64,000 bases of DNA from Chitinophaga deserti (GCF_003149455.1 NZ_QFFK01000002.1:496001-560000), one strand, 5' to 3'; positions 24,614 through 34,766 are shown, counted from the stretch's first letter. Notes: generated by a model not told the origin, from the sequence alone. Program-made: numbers and translations.

Positions 24614-27553
24614 ATGAGAAAAATGTTTCTGCTCCTGGTATCCGCAACTCTGCTGTGCCAGGCAGCCTTTTCGCAAAGCGCTCCACCCGCCTGGAAAGAG
24701 GCACAATCCGGTGGCTACAAGTACCGCTACATCCCGGGCGATCCAATGCAGGCCCGGTTCTACACCCTTCCCAACGGACTTTCCGTTATTCTCAGTGTTA
24801 ACAAGAAAGATCCCCGCATCCAAACGCTGATAGGCGTCAGGGCCGGATCCAACAGCGATCCTGTTACACACACAGGACTTGCTCACTATCTTGAACACCT
24901 CCTCTTCAAAGGCACTTCCAAATACGGGAGCCTCGACTGGGCGAAAGAAAAGCCTTATCTCGACAAAATCGAGAAACTCTACGACACCTATAATCACACT
25001 ACCGACGAAGCCAAACGAAAGGTCATCTACCGGCAGATAGACAGCGTATCCGGCATTGCCGCTACATTTGCTATCGCCAACGAGTACGATAAAATGATGA
25101 CCAATATGGGTGCGCAGAATACCAACGCCCACACCTGGGTAGAGGAAACCGTGTACCAGGAAGATATTCCCTCCACCGCCATCGATAAATTCCTCGCCGT
25201 TCAGGCAGAGCGCTTCCGCGATCCCCAATTCCGCATCTTCCATACCGAGCTTGAAGCCGTATATGAAGAAAAGAACCGCGGGCTGGATAACGATGGCAGA
25301 AAAGTATACGAAACCACCCTTTCCACCCTCTTCCCCACCCATAACTACGGGCAGCAATCCACCATTGGTACCGTAGAACACCTGCGGAACCCCTCACTGA
25401 TCGAGATCCGCAAGTTCTACAACAAGTATTATGTGCCGAACAATATGTCGGTCATCTTTGCCGGGGACTTTGATCCGGATTACGTGATCAAAAAAGTAGA
25501 TGCGGCTTTCAGCTACATGAAGCCCAAACCGGTTACGGAATACACCGGTCCTAAGGAGGCGCCTATTGCCCAGCCTATTGTAAAAGAGGTTTACGGGCCG
25601 GATGCCGAGAATATCAGCATGGCCTTCCGCATGCCAGGATCTAACGATACCCGCAATACTGTATTGCTTAACGTGGTAGCTTATGTACTTTCCAACGGCA
25701 AAGCCGGTCTGCTCGATCTCAATCTGAACAAACAACAGAAAGTACTCCGCGCCTCCATCAGCCTGTACCCCTGGAAAGACTACTCCGTTTTCACGCTTAA
25801 TGGCCGCGCCAAGCAGGATCAGTCGCTCGATGAAGTGAAAGAACTCCTCGTTTCTCAACTCACAGCGCTCCGCAATGGCGACTTCGATGAATCCCTCATC
25901 AAAGCCATTGTGAACAACATCAAGCTCGATGAGATACAGGGCCTCGAAAGCAATGAGACTCGTGCCAATACACTCATGGATGCATTTATCAAGCACAAGG
26001 GTAAAAACTGGAATTATGATGTGGGTATGATAGATGCCATGAGTAAGGTTACTAAAAAAGACATCACCGATTTCGCCGCCCGCTTCCTCAACAACAATTA
26101 CGTTTTGCTCTATAAGCGCAAAGGCGAAGACAAGAACATCGAGAAAGTAGAGAAACCACCCATTACCCCGGTAGCCGTAAACCGCGATGCACAATCCGAT
26201 TTCCTCAAGAAGGTGGCAGACATGCCTGAGACACCGGTAAAACCCCTCTGGCTCGACTTTCAGAAAGATATCCAGAATGGTAAAGCCGGTCCTGCAGAAC
26301 TGCTGTATGTACAAAACAAAGACAACAGCCTCTTCCGCCTCCATTACCGGTTTGACATGGGGAACTTTGCCGACCGCCAGCTGGCAACCGCACTTGAATA
26401 CCTGAAATTAACGGGTACCGATAAATATTCTTCCGAAGAGATCAGCAAACAGTTTTACCAGATCGCCTGCAACTTCAGCACAAATGTGGGCAATGAGGAA
26501 ACTACCATCACCATTTCCGGTCTCCAGGAAAACTTCGATAAAGCAGTAGAACTATTCGATCACCTGCTTTCCCAGTGTAAGGCCGACGAACAGGTGCTCG
26601 CCGGGTTGAAAAACCGACTGTTCAAAACCCGTGCAGACAATAAGCTGAACAAATCGTCTATCCTTACCGGTTTGCGCAGCTACGCCACCTATGGCGCTAA
26701 GAACCCTTTCAATTCGCAGCTTTCCAACGATGAGCTGAAGGGGCTTACGGCCGCGGGACTGGTGCAGCAGTTGCACGACCTGGCGAACTACCGGCATAGT
26801 GTGATTTACTACGGACCCGCTTCCCAGGCGGATGTGTCTTCATCCGTGGCACGCCTGCACAGGCAACCCGCTACTTTCAAAGAAGCTAAGCCCGCTACTC
26901 AGTTTACCCGTACAGTAAGCGCAGGCAACAAAGTACTGTTTGCCGATTATGATATGGTGCAGGCCGAAGTAAGCTGGGTACGCAACACCGATACTTACGA
27001 TCCTTCCCGGACAGCTGTAGTGGATTTGTATAATAACTATTTTGGTTATGGAATGGGATCTATCGTATTCCAGACCATCCGCGAATCCAAAGCACTGGCT
27101 TATTCCACCTACGCTTATTACGCCTCGCCTGCAAAGAAGAACGACCATTATTCGATGCTCGCTTATGTTGGCAGCCAGGCCGATAAGATCAACGATGCGA
27201 TTGTGGGCATGAATGAATTGCTGACCACGCTTCCTGAGTCTGATAAGGCCTTCGAAACTGCCCGCAGCAGCATGCGCAAAGGCATAGAAACCGAACGCAT
27301 TACGCAGGACGGAATCGTGTTCAATTACATCAATGCCCGGAAGCTCGGCCTTGATACAGACATCCGCAAATCGGTTTACGAACGCGCAGCGCAACTGCAG
27401 TTCAACGACCTGAAGCAGCTTCACCAGCAGGAAGTGTCGGGTAAGCCGTACACTTATTGCATTGTGGCCTCTGAGAAAAAACTGGCGGCCGACGATCTGA
27501 AGAAATACGGAGAAGTACAGAAACTTTCTCTCGAAGAAATTTTTGGATATTGA
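24614..27553 (+). CDS. M16-family zinc metallopeptidase (insulinase-like), exported
   Basis: 979-residue double-length M16 peptidase. The ATG at 24614 places a signal peptide first (MRKMFLLLVSATLLCQAAFSQ); a longer reading from 24566 is unlikely. The inverted zinc motif HxxEH is intact (H91, E94, H95 in AHYLEHLLFKG) and the downstream glutamate segment LEAVYEEKNRGLDNDGRK fits the third ligand. The second, inactive half (from about residue 520) has the RxxxY-type signature region (NNYFGYGMGSIVFQTIRESKALAYS). Expected in the periplasm, degrading peptides. Monocistronic with its own promoter and terminator. Confidence 0.93.
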   Translation: MRKMFLLLVSATLLCQAAFSQSAPPAWKEAQSGGYKYRYIPGDPMQARFYTLPNGLSVILSVNKKDPRIQTLIGVRAGSNSDPVTHTGLAHYLEHLLFKGTSKYGSLDWAKEKPYLDKIEKLYDTYNHTTDEAKRKVIYRQIDSVSGIAATFAIANEYDKMMTNMGAQNTNAHTWVEETVYQEDIPSTAIDKFLAVQAERFRDPQFRIFHTELEAVYEEKNRGLDNDGRKVYETTLSTLFPTHNYGQQSTIGTVEHLRNPSLIEIRKFYNKYYVPNNMSVIFAGDFDPDYVIKKVDAAFSYMKPKPVTEYTGPKEAPIAQPIVKEVYGPDAENISMAFRMPGSNDTRNTVLLNVVAYVLSNGKAGLLDLNLNKQQKVLRASISLYPWKDYSVFTLNGRAKQDQSLDEVKELLVSQLTALRNGDFDESLIKAIVNNIKLDEIQGLESNETRANTLMDAFIKHKGKNWNYDVGMIDAMSKVTKKDITDFAARFLNNNYVLLYKRKGEDKNIEKVEKPPITPVAVNRDAQSDFLKKVADMPETPVKPLWLDFQKDIQNGKAGPAELLYVQNKDNSLFRLHYRFDMGNFADRQLATALEYLKLTGTDKYSSEEISKQFYQIACNFSTNVGNEETTITISGLQENFDKAVELFDHLLSQCKADEQVLAGLKNRLFKTRADNKLNKSSILTGLRSYATYGAKNPFNSQLSNDELKGLTAAGLVQQLHDLANYRHSVIYYGPASQADVSSSVARLHRQPATFKEAKPATQFTRTVSAGNKVLFADYDMVQAEVSWVRNTDTYDPSRTAVVDLYNNYFGYGMGSIVFQTIRESKALAYSTYAYYASPAKKNDHYSMLAYVGSQADKINDAIVGMNELLTTLPESDKAFETARSSMRKGIETERITQDGIVFNYINARKLGLDTDIRKSVYERAAQLQFNDLKQLHQQEVSGKPYTYCIVASEKKLAADDLKKYGEVQKLSLEEIFGY

Positions 27554-27577
27554 TCCGCATTGATATTAAATGACTTG

Positions 27578-27605
27578 AAAGAGCGCCCCCGGGCGCTCTT
27601 TTTTG
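27578..27605 (+). terminator. Terminator after the M16 peptidase gene
   Basis: AAAGAGCGCCC/GGGCGCTCTTT (27578-27588 and 27591-27601) followed by TTTT on the plus strand. Confidence 0.8.
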
Positions 27606-27663
27606 TTTGCACAATATTCGGATGTAGCCTGCGTTAATCCAGAAAATAACCTACTGTATATCC

Positions 27664-28218
27664 ATGTGGCGCTTTTGCTATCTGTCCATCCTGTTGCCGC
27701 TTTTCGCGTTTGAGCACAATAATTCCGATCTCTACAGCGTTCGGCTGAACCCTTCCCGTATCAATGCGGATAAAGTGTTTTTGCTGATCGATAAAAGCGA
27801 TTACCGGATGTATGTGTATGAGGATGTTACTTTGCTGAAAATCTATAAAGTGGTATTCGGCAGTAACGATCAGTCAGATAAGTTTGCAGAGGGAGACAAG
27901 CGTACACCTAATGGTACATTCAGGATTTCGCAAAAGCGGATAGACAACCGGTGGAGCCGGTTTATGTTGCTGGATTATCCCAACAGCGAATCGATGGAGA
28001 AGTTTGCCCGCCGCGTATCGCGCGGGGAAGCAAACCCGGGAACTGATCTTGGCGGCGGCATCGGGCTGCACGGGGTGGAATATGCATCCGGGATCAGGGA
28101 TTATTATGTAGATCAGCGCATTAACTGGACGCTGGGCTGCGTCAGCCTTAAGAACGGAGATATCAATGAGATATTCGAAGTTGTGAAGGTGGGCACTCCC
28201 GTAGTGATCAGGCCATAA
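27664..28218 (+). CDS. L,D-transpeptidase (YkuD domain)
   Basis: 184-residue secreted YkuD-domain protein; such enzymes cross-link peptidoglycan at 3-3 bonds or attach proteins to it. A weakly hydrophobic N-terminus (CYLSILLPLFAF) may be a signal anchor. The domain starts at FLLIDKSDYRMYVYE, continues through KRTPNGTFRIS, and carries the catalytic pair: H136 in GIGLHGVE and C159 in NWTLGCVSLKNGD (usual S/T-x-G-C). It is convergent with acs, sharing a bidirectional terminator. Confidence 0.9.
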   Translation: MWRFCYLSILLPLFAFEHNNSDLYSVRLNPSRINADKVFLLIDKSDYRMYVYEDVTLLKIYKVVFGSNDQSDKFAEGDKRTPNGTFRISQKRIDNRWSRFMLLDYPNSESMEKFARRVSRGEANPGTDLGGGIGLHGVEYASGIRDYYVDQRINWTLGCVSLKNGDINEIFEVVKVGTPVVIRP

Positions 28219-28245
28219 CGAGATACCACGTTAACCATATAAAAG

Positions 28246-28275
28246 AAAAGAGGGATACCATGGTATCCCTCTTTT
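28246..28275. terminator. Bidirectional terminator between the L,D-transpeptidase gene and acs
   Basis: A perfect 30-bp palindrome (28246-28260 and 28261-28275) beginning AAAAGAGGGATACC, with T4 at each 3' side. Confidence 0.85.
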
Positions 28276-28297
28276 AGTTGGTATGTGCAGTATCGTA

Positions 28298-30211
28298 TTA
28301 CAATCTGGAATGCTTGATTTCTTCCACAACAGAAGGGTCGAGCAGGGTAGAGGTATCGCCCAGGTTGTCCAGCTCGCCTTCCGCGATTTTGCGGAGGATG
28401 CGGCGCATGATTTTACCGGAGCGCGTTTTGGGCAGGCCGCTTACAAACTGGATTTTGTCCGGCTTGGCGATGGGGCCAATAATGCGGGCCACGGTTTGCA
28501 TAATATCTTTCTTAGTGAGCTCGGGATCTTTTACATGAAGTTCCGCGATTACGTAAGCATAGATGCCCTGTCCTTTAATCTCATGCGGATAGCCAACCAC
28601 CGCACTTTCCACCACACCTGCGTGCATGTTGATGGCGTTCTCTACTTCGGCGGTACCAATACGGTGGCCGCTAACGTTGAGTACATCATCTACGCGGCCG
28701 GTGATACGGTAATATCCGTCTTCATCGCGAAGGCAGCCGTCGCCGGTGAAGTAGAGGTTTTCGTATGTCGAGAAATAGGTGGTGCGGCAGCGTTCGTGAT
28801 CGCCATAGGTGGTGCGGATCATACCGGGCCAGGGGAACTTGATACAGAGGTTGCCGTTTACACCGTTGCCGGTGATTTCCTGACCGTTCTCATCCACGAG
28901 GATGGGCTGAATGCCGGGCAACGGGAGGGTGGCATAGCCCGGTTTTTCCGGCGTAATACCAGCGATAGGGGCGATCATGATACCGCCCGTTTCCGTTTGC
29001 CACCAGGTGTCGGTAATAGGGCATCTGCCTTTGCCGATCTGGTCTTTATACCAATGCCAGGCTTCTTCGTTGATAGGCTCACCAACGGTACCCAGCGTAG
29101 TGAGGGAGCTGAGATCTTTATGATTCACCGGGCCAAGGCCAAAGCCCATGAGGCTGCGGATAGCTGTTGGCGCGGTATAGAGAATGTTAACACGGAACTT
29201 GTCTACGATATCCCAGAAACGGCCGGCATCGGGGTAGGTTGGTACGCCTTCAAACATCAGGGTGGTGGCGCCTGCGCTGAGGGGGCCGTACACGATATAG
29301 CTATGGCCGGTGATCCAGCCAATATCTGCTGTACAGAAATATACCTGTCCGGGTTGATACTGGAATGTATTGATGAAAGTGTAATTGGCGTAAACCATAT
29401 ATCCGCCGCAGGTGTGTACCACGCCTTTGGGCTTGCCGGTAGAGCCGGAAGTGTAAAGGATGAAGAGCATATCTTCAGCATCCATTTCTTCGGCCGGCAC
29501 GGGCGGGTTGCCCATGGTTTCAACAGCTTTGATCTCATCTTCCCACCATACATCGCGGCCTTTGAGCATGCTCACCGGCGTGCGGGTACGGGTGCAAACG
29601 ATCACTCTTTTTACTGAAGGGCAAGCCATCAGCGCATCGTCGATCACGGATTTGAGAGGAATATCTTTAGCGCCGCGGAAAGCACCGTCGCAGGTGATCA
29701 CCAGGCTTGCCTGTGCATCCTGGATACGGTCAGCGATAGACTGTGCGCTGAAGCCGCCGAATACCACGGAGTGGATGGCGCCGATGCGTGCGCATGCCAG
29801 AACGGCGATTGCCAGCTCGGGGATCATCCCCATATAAATACATACACGGTCGCCTTTCTTCACACCATTATTCTTCAGCACATTGGCGAACTGGCAAACC
29901 TTATTGTACAATTCACGATAAGTCAAAACACGGTGGCGCTCTTCCGGATCATTGGGTTCCCAGATGATGGCGGGCTGATTGCCCAGTGTGCCCAGGTGCC
30001 TGTCGAGGCAGTTTTCAGTAATGTTCAGCTTAGCTCCGGTGAACCACTTTACGTCCGGTTGCTTGAAATCCCACTCCAGCACCTTATCCCACTTGCGGCG
30101 CCAGTAAAAATGGTCCGCCACGTTGGCCCAGAATCCTTCAGGATCCGTTACACTGTGCTGCCAGGCCTGTTTGTAATCATCAAAACTCTTGAGTTGGTAC
30201 GGGTACGACAT
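28298..30211 (-). CDS. acs: Acetyl-CoA synthetase (acetate-CoA ligase)
   Basis: AMP-forming ligase making acetyl-CoA from acetate, ATP and CoA. The 637-residue product is full length and has the adenylate-forming motifs: YTSGSTGKPKGVVHT, TDIGWITGHSYIVYGPL, the DTWWQTETGG block specific for acetyl-CoA synthetases, YFTGDGCLRDEDGYY, and the acetylatable lysine in TRSGKIMRRILRK near the C-terminus. The start MSYPYQLKSFDDY is normal. Monocistronic, minus strand; I see no consensus promoter box upstream, where the sequence is very AT-rich. Confidence 0.97.
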   Translation of the reverse strand: MSYPYQLKSFDDYKQAWQHSVTDPEGFWANVADHFYWRRKWDKVLEWDFKQPDVKWFTGAKLNITENCLDRHLGTLGNQPAIIWEPNDPEERHRVLTYRELYNKVCQFANVLKNNGVKKGDRVCIYMGMIPELAIAVLACARIGAIHSVVFGGFSAQSIADRIQDAQASLVITCDGAFRGAKDIPLKSVIDDALMACPSVKRVIVCTRTRTPVSMLKGRDVWWEDEIKAVETMGNPPVPAEEMDAEDMLFILYTSGSTGKPKGVVHTCGGYMVYANYTFINTFQYQPGQVYFCTADIGWITGHSYIVYGPLSAGATTLMFEGVPTYPDAGRFWDIVDKFRVNILYTAPTAIRSLMGFGLGPVNHKDLSSLTTLGTVGEPINEEAWHWYKDQIGKGRCPITDTWWQTETGGIMIAPIAGITPEKPGYATLPLPGIQPILVDENGQEITGNGVNGNLCIKFPWPGMIRTTYGDHERCRTTYFSTYENLYFTGDGCLRDEDGYYRITGRVDDVLNVSGHRIGTAEVENAINMHAGVVESAVVGYPHEIKGQGIYAYVIAELHVKDPELTKKDIMQTVARIIGPIAKPDKIQFVSGLPKTRSGKIMRRILRKIAEGELDNLGDTSTLLDPSVVEEIKHSRL

Positions 30212-30329
30212 GATACCAGATAAATTAAATGTTTAATACAGTTTTTTAACGGGCCTTAAATTTAATCAATTAAGTTTGAACAATATCAAATAATGCTTAA
30301 ATATCATTGGAAGTATTTCAATAACGAAA

Positions 30330-30360
30330 AACGCCCGTCTTGTAAGACGGGCGTTATATT
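30330..30360 (-). terminator. Terminator after the TPR protein gene
   Basis: 12-bp stem (30330-30341 and 30344-30355, AACGCCCGTCTT/AAGACGGGCGTT), with T-rich sequence on the minus side (TTTTTCGTTATT). Confidence 0.75.
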
Positions 30361-30376
30361 TTTCATGAAATCCTTG

Positions 30377-31519
30377 CTACTGGAGGGTTTTCACCCGTTC
30401 TTTCACATAGGTATGAATATCCTTCTCATTCTTCGATTCCGGCTTTGCGCTCTTTAAATAAAGCTGGTAGTGCTTTCGCGCCCGCTGAGGGTCTTGTATC
30501 TGCTGGTCATAAATCCGCGCGATGCCATACTGTCGCATGGGGTCTTTGAACAGATAATACGCGGTATCGTAGTAGCTGATGGCCGCACGGTATTGTTTCA
30601 TTTGCTCGAAATTACCCGCCAGTGCAGCATAATAGCTGTCGAGCGATTTGGACTTGGCAGTTGAGATGCACTCCAGCAAAAGCACGTTGCTCTTCTCATA
30701 ATATTTAATACCTGCATAAGACATGGCGGCATAGAACTTCACTGTTTCCGGAGCATCGCCCAGCATCTCCGTCATCACATCATAGACTTTTATACAGCTG
30801 TCGAATTGCTTCAGGTGGTAATAGGTAACGGAAAGATACATGTACGCCATGGGGGCATACGACCGCTGTTCCAGTATCTGTGAACCAAAGCGCACCGCGT
30901 CTGCATATTTGTTGAGATTGTAGGATGATTTGACGAGCATGGCATTGATGGAAATATTCGCACTGTCGGTCATGTAGTATTTGTTCAGCACACTGTCTGC
31001 CTTCGCGAATTCTTTATCGCCCATGTATTCATCTGCCATAAACGAAACGATCCCCGGATCATAGGGCTGGAGGTGATATGCTTTCTCCATATACACCCTT
31101 GCTGAATCCTGCAGGCCAACCACGTTTGTGCATGCCCTGGCCAGCTGTTTCCAATAAGATGCCTGTCCGGGCCGCACTTCTGTCAATTTCTGGAAATGGG
31201 GCACGGCGGTGGCATATTGCTGCTGCTGAATGGCGATGTTGCCCAGTTGCTGATGGGCCGTAATGTGGTCCGGCGCTATGGTGAGGATTTTCCGGTATTG
31301 GATGGCTGCTTCAGGCAGCTGCATGTTCTGGTATAAAGCATTCGCAAGGATAACAAGGCCATTGGGATGCTGTGGTTGCACGGTGGTTTCCATGTACCGG
31401 ATCACCTGGTCGTATTGTTGTTCCTGAAGGTAACCCATCAACAGGTTGTTGTCTACCTTGTCCTGCGCGGAAACGGTGGCCGAGATAAGGGTGGCCAATA
31501 CAAGAAATCTGTATCTCAT
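30377..31519 (-). CDS. Exported tetratricopeptide-repeat protein
   Basis: 380 residues with a signal peptide (MRYRFLVLATLISATVSAQ). The rest is a series of about nine TPR-like helical pairs with the usual Ala/Gly/Tyr spacing (GLVILANALYQNMQLPEAAIQY, AHQQLGNIAIQQQQYATAVPHF, AARACTNVVGLQDSARVYMEKA, YAALAGNFEQMKQYRAAISYYDTA, GIARIYDQQIQDPQRARKHY). No enzyme domain. It follows the MscS gene by 48 bp and is likely co-transcribed; it may act as a periplasmic scaffold. Confidence 0.85.
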   Translation of the reverse strand: MRYRFLVLATLISATVSAQDKVDNNLLMGYLQEQQYDQVIRYMETTVQPQHPNGLVILANALYQNMQLPEAAIQYRKILTIAPDHITAHQQLGNIAIQQQQYATAVPHFQKLTEVRPGQASYWKQLARACTNVVGLQDSARVYMEKAYHLQPYDPGIVSFMADEYMGDKEFAKADSVLNKYYMTDSANISINAMLVKSSYNLNKYADAVRFGSQILEQRSYAPMAYMYLSVTYYHLKQFDSCIKVYDVMTEMLGDAPETVKFYAAMSYAGIKYYEKSNVLLLECISTAKSKSLDSYYAALAGNFEQMKQYRAAISYYDTAYYLFKDPMRQYGIARIYDQQIQDPQRARKHYQLYLKSAKPESKNEKDIHTYVKERVKTLQ

Positions 31520-31567
31520 GGCTGGGAGTTTCTTTAAAACTAAGTATTTAGTTGATTATTCGGAAAT

Positions 31568-33988
31568 TTAGTTTTCAGCCACCGGTGGTACAGGTTTTTC
31601 TTCTGCCGGAGGGGCTCCACCGCTCCGGATGTGCACATCCTGCTGGGGGAAAGGGATTTCTATACCGTTACTATTCAGGGATTCGTAGATATTCCGGAGG
31701 AGTTCGGATTTTATTGTCAGTGTAACATTGATATCGGTCCAGAATAGCACCCGGAAATCTACCGAGCTGTCGTTCAGTAAATGGATCACCACCAGTGGGG
31801 CCGGATGTTGCTGAATGGTTTCCTGTGCTTTTACGGCAGCTTCCAGCAGCGTTTGTACCTGCTTCAGGTCGGAGCCATAGGCTACACCTACAATGAGTTC
31901 ACTGCGCTTCAGCTGGGTGGTAAGCGTCCAGTTGGTGATATGTTGTGAAAGGAGGTCGCCATTAGGGACGATCACGACAGAGCCTTCCACAGTGGCGATC
32001 TTGCTGGCGCGGATGCCGATTTCCTTTACCGTGCCGCTTTGCGCACCCACGTCTACCACATCGCCTATTTCCACCGGCTTTTCGAAAGCGAGGATCACGC
32101 CAGATACCAGGTTGTTCACGATATTCTGCAAGCCAAAGCCAATACCCACACTAAGCGCCCCAATAATAATAGTAAGCTTGTCCATGGGGATGCCGGAGGC
32201 GGTAAATGCCAGCAGGATACCGGCGCCGAGTACACCCAGGCGGATGAGCAGCACAGCGCTGTTCCACCGGTTCTTTTTAACGGAACCACTGCCATCCTGA
32301 TGCCCGAAGATGAACATCATTACCTTACTGATCTGGAAAGCTACCCATATAACCGCGATGAATATGAAGATGCTGGAAAAGCTGAAAGTGGTGTTTCCCA
32401 GTTTGCGTTCTGCTTCGAGGAAAGTCAGTACTTCGTCGCGGATAATGGCATAGATATTCAGGTTGCGCAGCAGGATGACAAACCATGCAATGGCTGCAAG
32501 AAGGTACAAAGTAGAGCGGAGGCTTTCGCGGATGCGGTTAAAGTCGAGGAAAGCGGCGAACCTGCTGTTGGATTTGCTTGCTTCGAGATGGAGGTAGAAT
32601 GTTTCGAAGAGCAATTGTACCAATACGAGTAACGCCTGGGCCGAAATAAGGCCGAATACGGCGCTGATGCCGAAGAATTTGGCCAGCATTACCCGTCCGA
32701 AGAAGTTGCACATCATAGCGGCAAGGATCATGGCAGTGGCCAGGTACACTACCAGCTGGGTGTATTTAGGCCAGTTATATCCCCCTTCCTGCTCCTGCCG
32801 TTTCAAAAAGCGCCAGCATACAAACAGCATCACGGCCTGCAATCCAAACTGTGCCCATCTTTCCAGGAAGGAATTCTGGAGGAGGAGATTGAGCAATGCA
32901 TAGCCGATGTACACGGCCAGCATGGCTCCCCAGAGCCAGCGCATCCATACCGGCATTTCCCGTGCCTGCAGCAGGCCCACGCAAATGGCCAGTACCGTCC
33001 AGAGGATAACCATGAAAATGATCGGAGGATTGGTGTACAGGAATGGGCCAATGGTGAGTATAAAGATCAGTGATGTTAACAGCGGTTGCCGGGCAGCATA
33101 GCGGGTATTGCCGAAAATGCCTTTTTTGTCGTGATGGTACTTTTTTATCCGGTAAATGCTTGCCAGCAGCCAGCCGAAGTAGACGGTAAAGAGTACAAGA
33201 TTGAGCAAATGCACATCCCAGTTATATCGGAGGTAAAATGTAAACACGCGGTGCGTGGCGAGGATGGAATTATTCAATACCTGGGGGAAGTCGTTTTCAT
33301 AATCTCCGGGCCGTGCGCTCCACAGATTATTTTCCTCACGGCCCCAGATGTGCCGCTGGGCATTATTTAGTTTGAAATCCACTTCATCGAGCATATCCGT
33401 AATGGCGATGTAATTCATGGCCACGCGGTTTTGCAGGAGGCCGAGGCGGAGAAGACTGTTTCGGTTAGCGGTATCGGCCTGTAACCATTTACGGTTGAGC
33501 TGCGACAGCTGGTTAACATACAGGGATTGCAGGCTGGGGTCTTTTGGGAGCCTTTCCAGCACAGTATCGTGCAAAATGTTGTTGATCTCTGTACTCATGT
33601 CGGTAACCGCGCGGCTGTACGACGATAGTGATTGCTGCCAGCGGTTATGTTCCTGCTCCATTTCAAGAAGGATGACCTGCAGGGCATAAAGGCTGCGGAT
33701 ATTGAGGAGGCGCGGGTTAGTAAGGATGCTGTTATGAAGGATCTTGACGAGCCTTTCCGATTCAGGCAGTTCGGAGGAGATCTCCAGGGTGTCGAACCCG
33801 CGGCGCAGGGTATTGTTCACCCGGTTGAGCATTTTGGTGATATTCTCTACGCGCTGTACGGCATCCGTTACAACAGTATCGGAAGGTTTTTGCTGCGCAT
33901 CCGGCGTAATGGGTGTTTTGACTGCCTGTGCTGCGGCGCCGGTGAAGCACAGGAGTAAACAGAGGAGCGTGTAAACACGGATATTCAT
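31568..33988 (-). CDS. MscS-family mechanosensitive ion channel
   Basis: 806-residue member of the large MscS-like (MscK/YbdG-like) group. A signal peptide (MNIRVYTLLCLLLCFTGAAA) is followed by a ~190-residue periplasmic helical region, about nine membrane segments, and the conserved pore and beta domain: LTIIIGALSVGIGFGLQNIV, NNLVSGVILAFEKPVEIGDVV, GTVKEIGIRASKIATVEGS, IVPNGDLLSQHITNWT. The C-terminal tail is Pro/Glu-rich. Such channels release solutes on hypo-osmotic shock. A TPR protein gene follows in the same orientation. The box nearest the -7 consensus upstream has one mismatch. Confidence 0.94.
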   Translation of the reverse strand: MNIRVYTLLCLLLCFTGAAAQAVKTPITPDAQQKPSDTVVTDAVQRVENITKMLNRVNNTLRRGFDTLEISSELPESERLVKILHNSILTNPRLLNIRSLYALQVILLEMEQEHNRWQQSLSSYSRAVTDMSTEINNILHDTVLERLPKDPSLQSLYVNQLSQLNRKWLQADTANRNSLLRLGLLQNRVAMNYIAITDMLDEVDFKLNNAQRHIWGREENNLWSARPGDYENDFPQVLNNSILATHRVFTFYLRYNWDVHLLNLVLFTVYFGWLLASIYRIKKYHHDKKGIFGNTRYAARQPLLTSLIFILTIGPFLYTNPPIIFMVILWTVLAICVGLLQAREMPVWMRWLWGAMLAVYIGYALLNLLLQNSFLERWAQFGLQAVMLFVCWRFLKRQEQEGGYNWPKYTQLVVYLATAMILAAMMCNFFGRVMLAKFFGISAVFGLISAQALLVLVQLLFETFYLHLEASKSNSRFAAFLDFNRIRESLRSTLYLLAAIAWFVILLRNLNIYAIIRDEVLTFLEAERKLGNTTFSFSSIFIFIAVIWVAFQISKVMMFIFGHQDGSGSVKKNRWNSAVLLIRLGVLGAGILLAFTASGIPMDKLTIIIGALSVGIGFGLQNIVNNLVSGVILAFEKPVEIGDVVDVGAQSGTVKEIGIRASKIATVEGSVVIVPNGDLLSQHITNWTLTTQLKRSELIVGVAYGSDLKQVQTLLEAAVKAQETIQQHPAPLVVIHLLNDSSVDFRVLFWTDINVTLTIKSELLRNIYESLNSNGIEIPFPQQDVHIRSGGAPPAEEKPVPPVAEN

Positions 33989-34049
33989 TTCAATGGGTTG
34001 TTACTGAAAGTTAACTTAAATGTGGGCGCTGCGGTTCACTTGAAGGCGT

Positions 34050-34074
34050 AAAAAAGGCCCCGGAGGGCCTTTTC
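34050..34074 (-). terminator. Terminator after the 94-residue ORF
   Basis: AAAAGGCCC/GGGCCTTTT stem (34052-34060 and 34065-34074 region) with a run of six T on the minus strand. Confidence 0.75.
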
Positions 34075-34102
34075 GTAATCAATAAAGTTGATAATGTGTT
34101 GA

Positions 34103-34387
34103 TTATTGAGATGCTCCGGGCTCCAGCGCAACCAGCATAACGGTATTTTCTACCGGCGCATCCAGCGTCATTTCCTGGTAGGCGAGGGCAGTGTGGCCTT
34201 TCATGCGGGTTACCTCCAGCCGGTGTACCTGGCGGCAGGGGCGGAAGTGTGATTCGGTGCCGTGAACTGTAACGGTCACGTGCCGGATGTTCCTCCCTTC
34301 CTGGTGGTGGAGTTCTGAGAGAAAGCGGGAGATGGTGGTGTAAATGGGATGGTCGTCCTGGTTGGTAGTTGAGGTGTTTGGCTGCAT
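34103..34387 (-). CDS. Hypothetical protein, 94 residues
   Basis: I do not recognise this protein. It is soluble, begins with a polar Asn/Thr-rich stretch, has an alternating beta-like centre (NIRHVTVTVHGTES, HRLEVTRMKG) and two cysteine-free ends; the single Cys is in FRPCRQVH. The ATG start and the terminator just downstream support a real gene. It lies 98 bp after the 80-residue ORF on the same strand. Confidence 0.5.
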   Translation of the reverse strand: MQPNTSTTNQDDHPIYTTISRFLSELHHQEGRNIRHVTVTVHGTESHFRPCRQVHRLEVTRMKGHTALAYQEMTLDAPVENTVMLVALEPGASQ

Positions 34388-34485
34388 GGTTTACTGTTTT
34401 TGGGTGTTTGACAATGGTTCCGCCGTCCTGGCGGATTGGAATTGCCGTGACGGTTCAGGGTCGGGCAAAAACGGGCAACACGCGG

Positions 34486-34728
34486 TTAACGGGTTTTGAA
34501 GCGGTTGTTTACATTGCTGATGTTCTTCAGCAGTTTGTCACCTACAGAGATGATCTTATCTCTTTCGGCGTTGGTCAGCGGATAGGTGCCTTTGGCCTTC
34601 CTGTAAAATGTGGCATTGCTCCATCCGCACTCCCTGCATACGTGGTCCCGGAACGATTTGGGCAGTTGCACCAGCTCGCTGTGCAGGTAAACCAGTAGGT
34701 TGTGTGACGTAATCGGCTTCGTTTCCAT
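34486..34728 (-). CDS. Small putative HTH protein, 80 residues
   Basis: Start chosen at METKPITSHNLLVYL (ATG 34726-34728); an extension of 15 residues upstream is possible. The middle, SFRDHVCRECGWSNATFYRKAKG followed by LTNAERDKIISV, reads like a short DNA-binding helix-turn-helix of the type seen in small Bacteroidota regulators, though I cannot name the family. It is divergent from the double-HTH regulator at 34851, and the shared 122-bp space contains inverted TTGTCAAT/ATTGACAA sites. Confidence 0.5.
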   Translation of the reverse strand: METKPITSHNLLVYLHSELVQLPKSFRDHVCRECGWSNATFYRKAKGTYPLTNAERDKIISVGDKLLKNISNVNNRFKTR

Positions 34729-34766
34729 GCGATAAATTTTATCATTTTGATTGAACTTGGCACAAT

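Noticed and set aside
28283..29617. 444-codon plus-strand frame inside acs
   Set aside because: Antisense shadow; acetyl-CoA synthetase motifs are complete on the minus strand.
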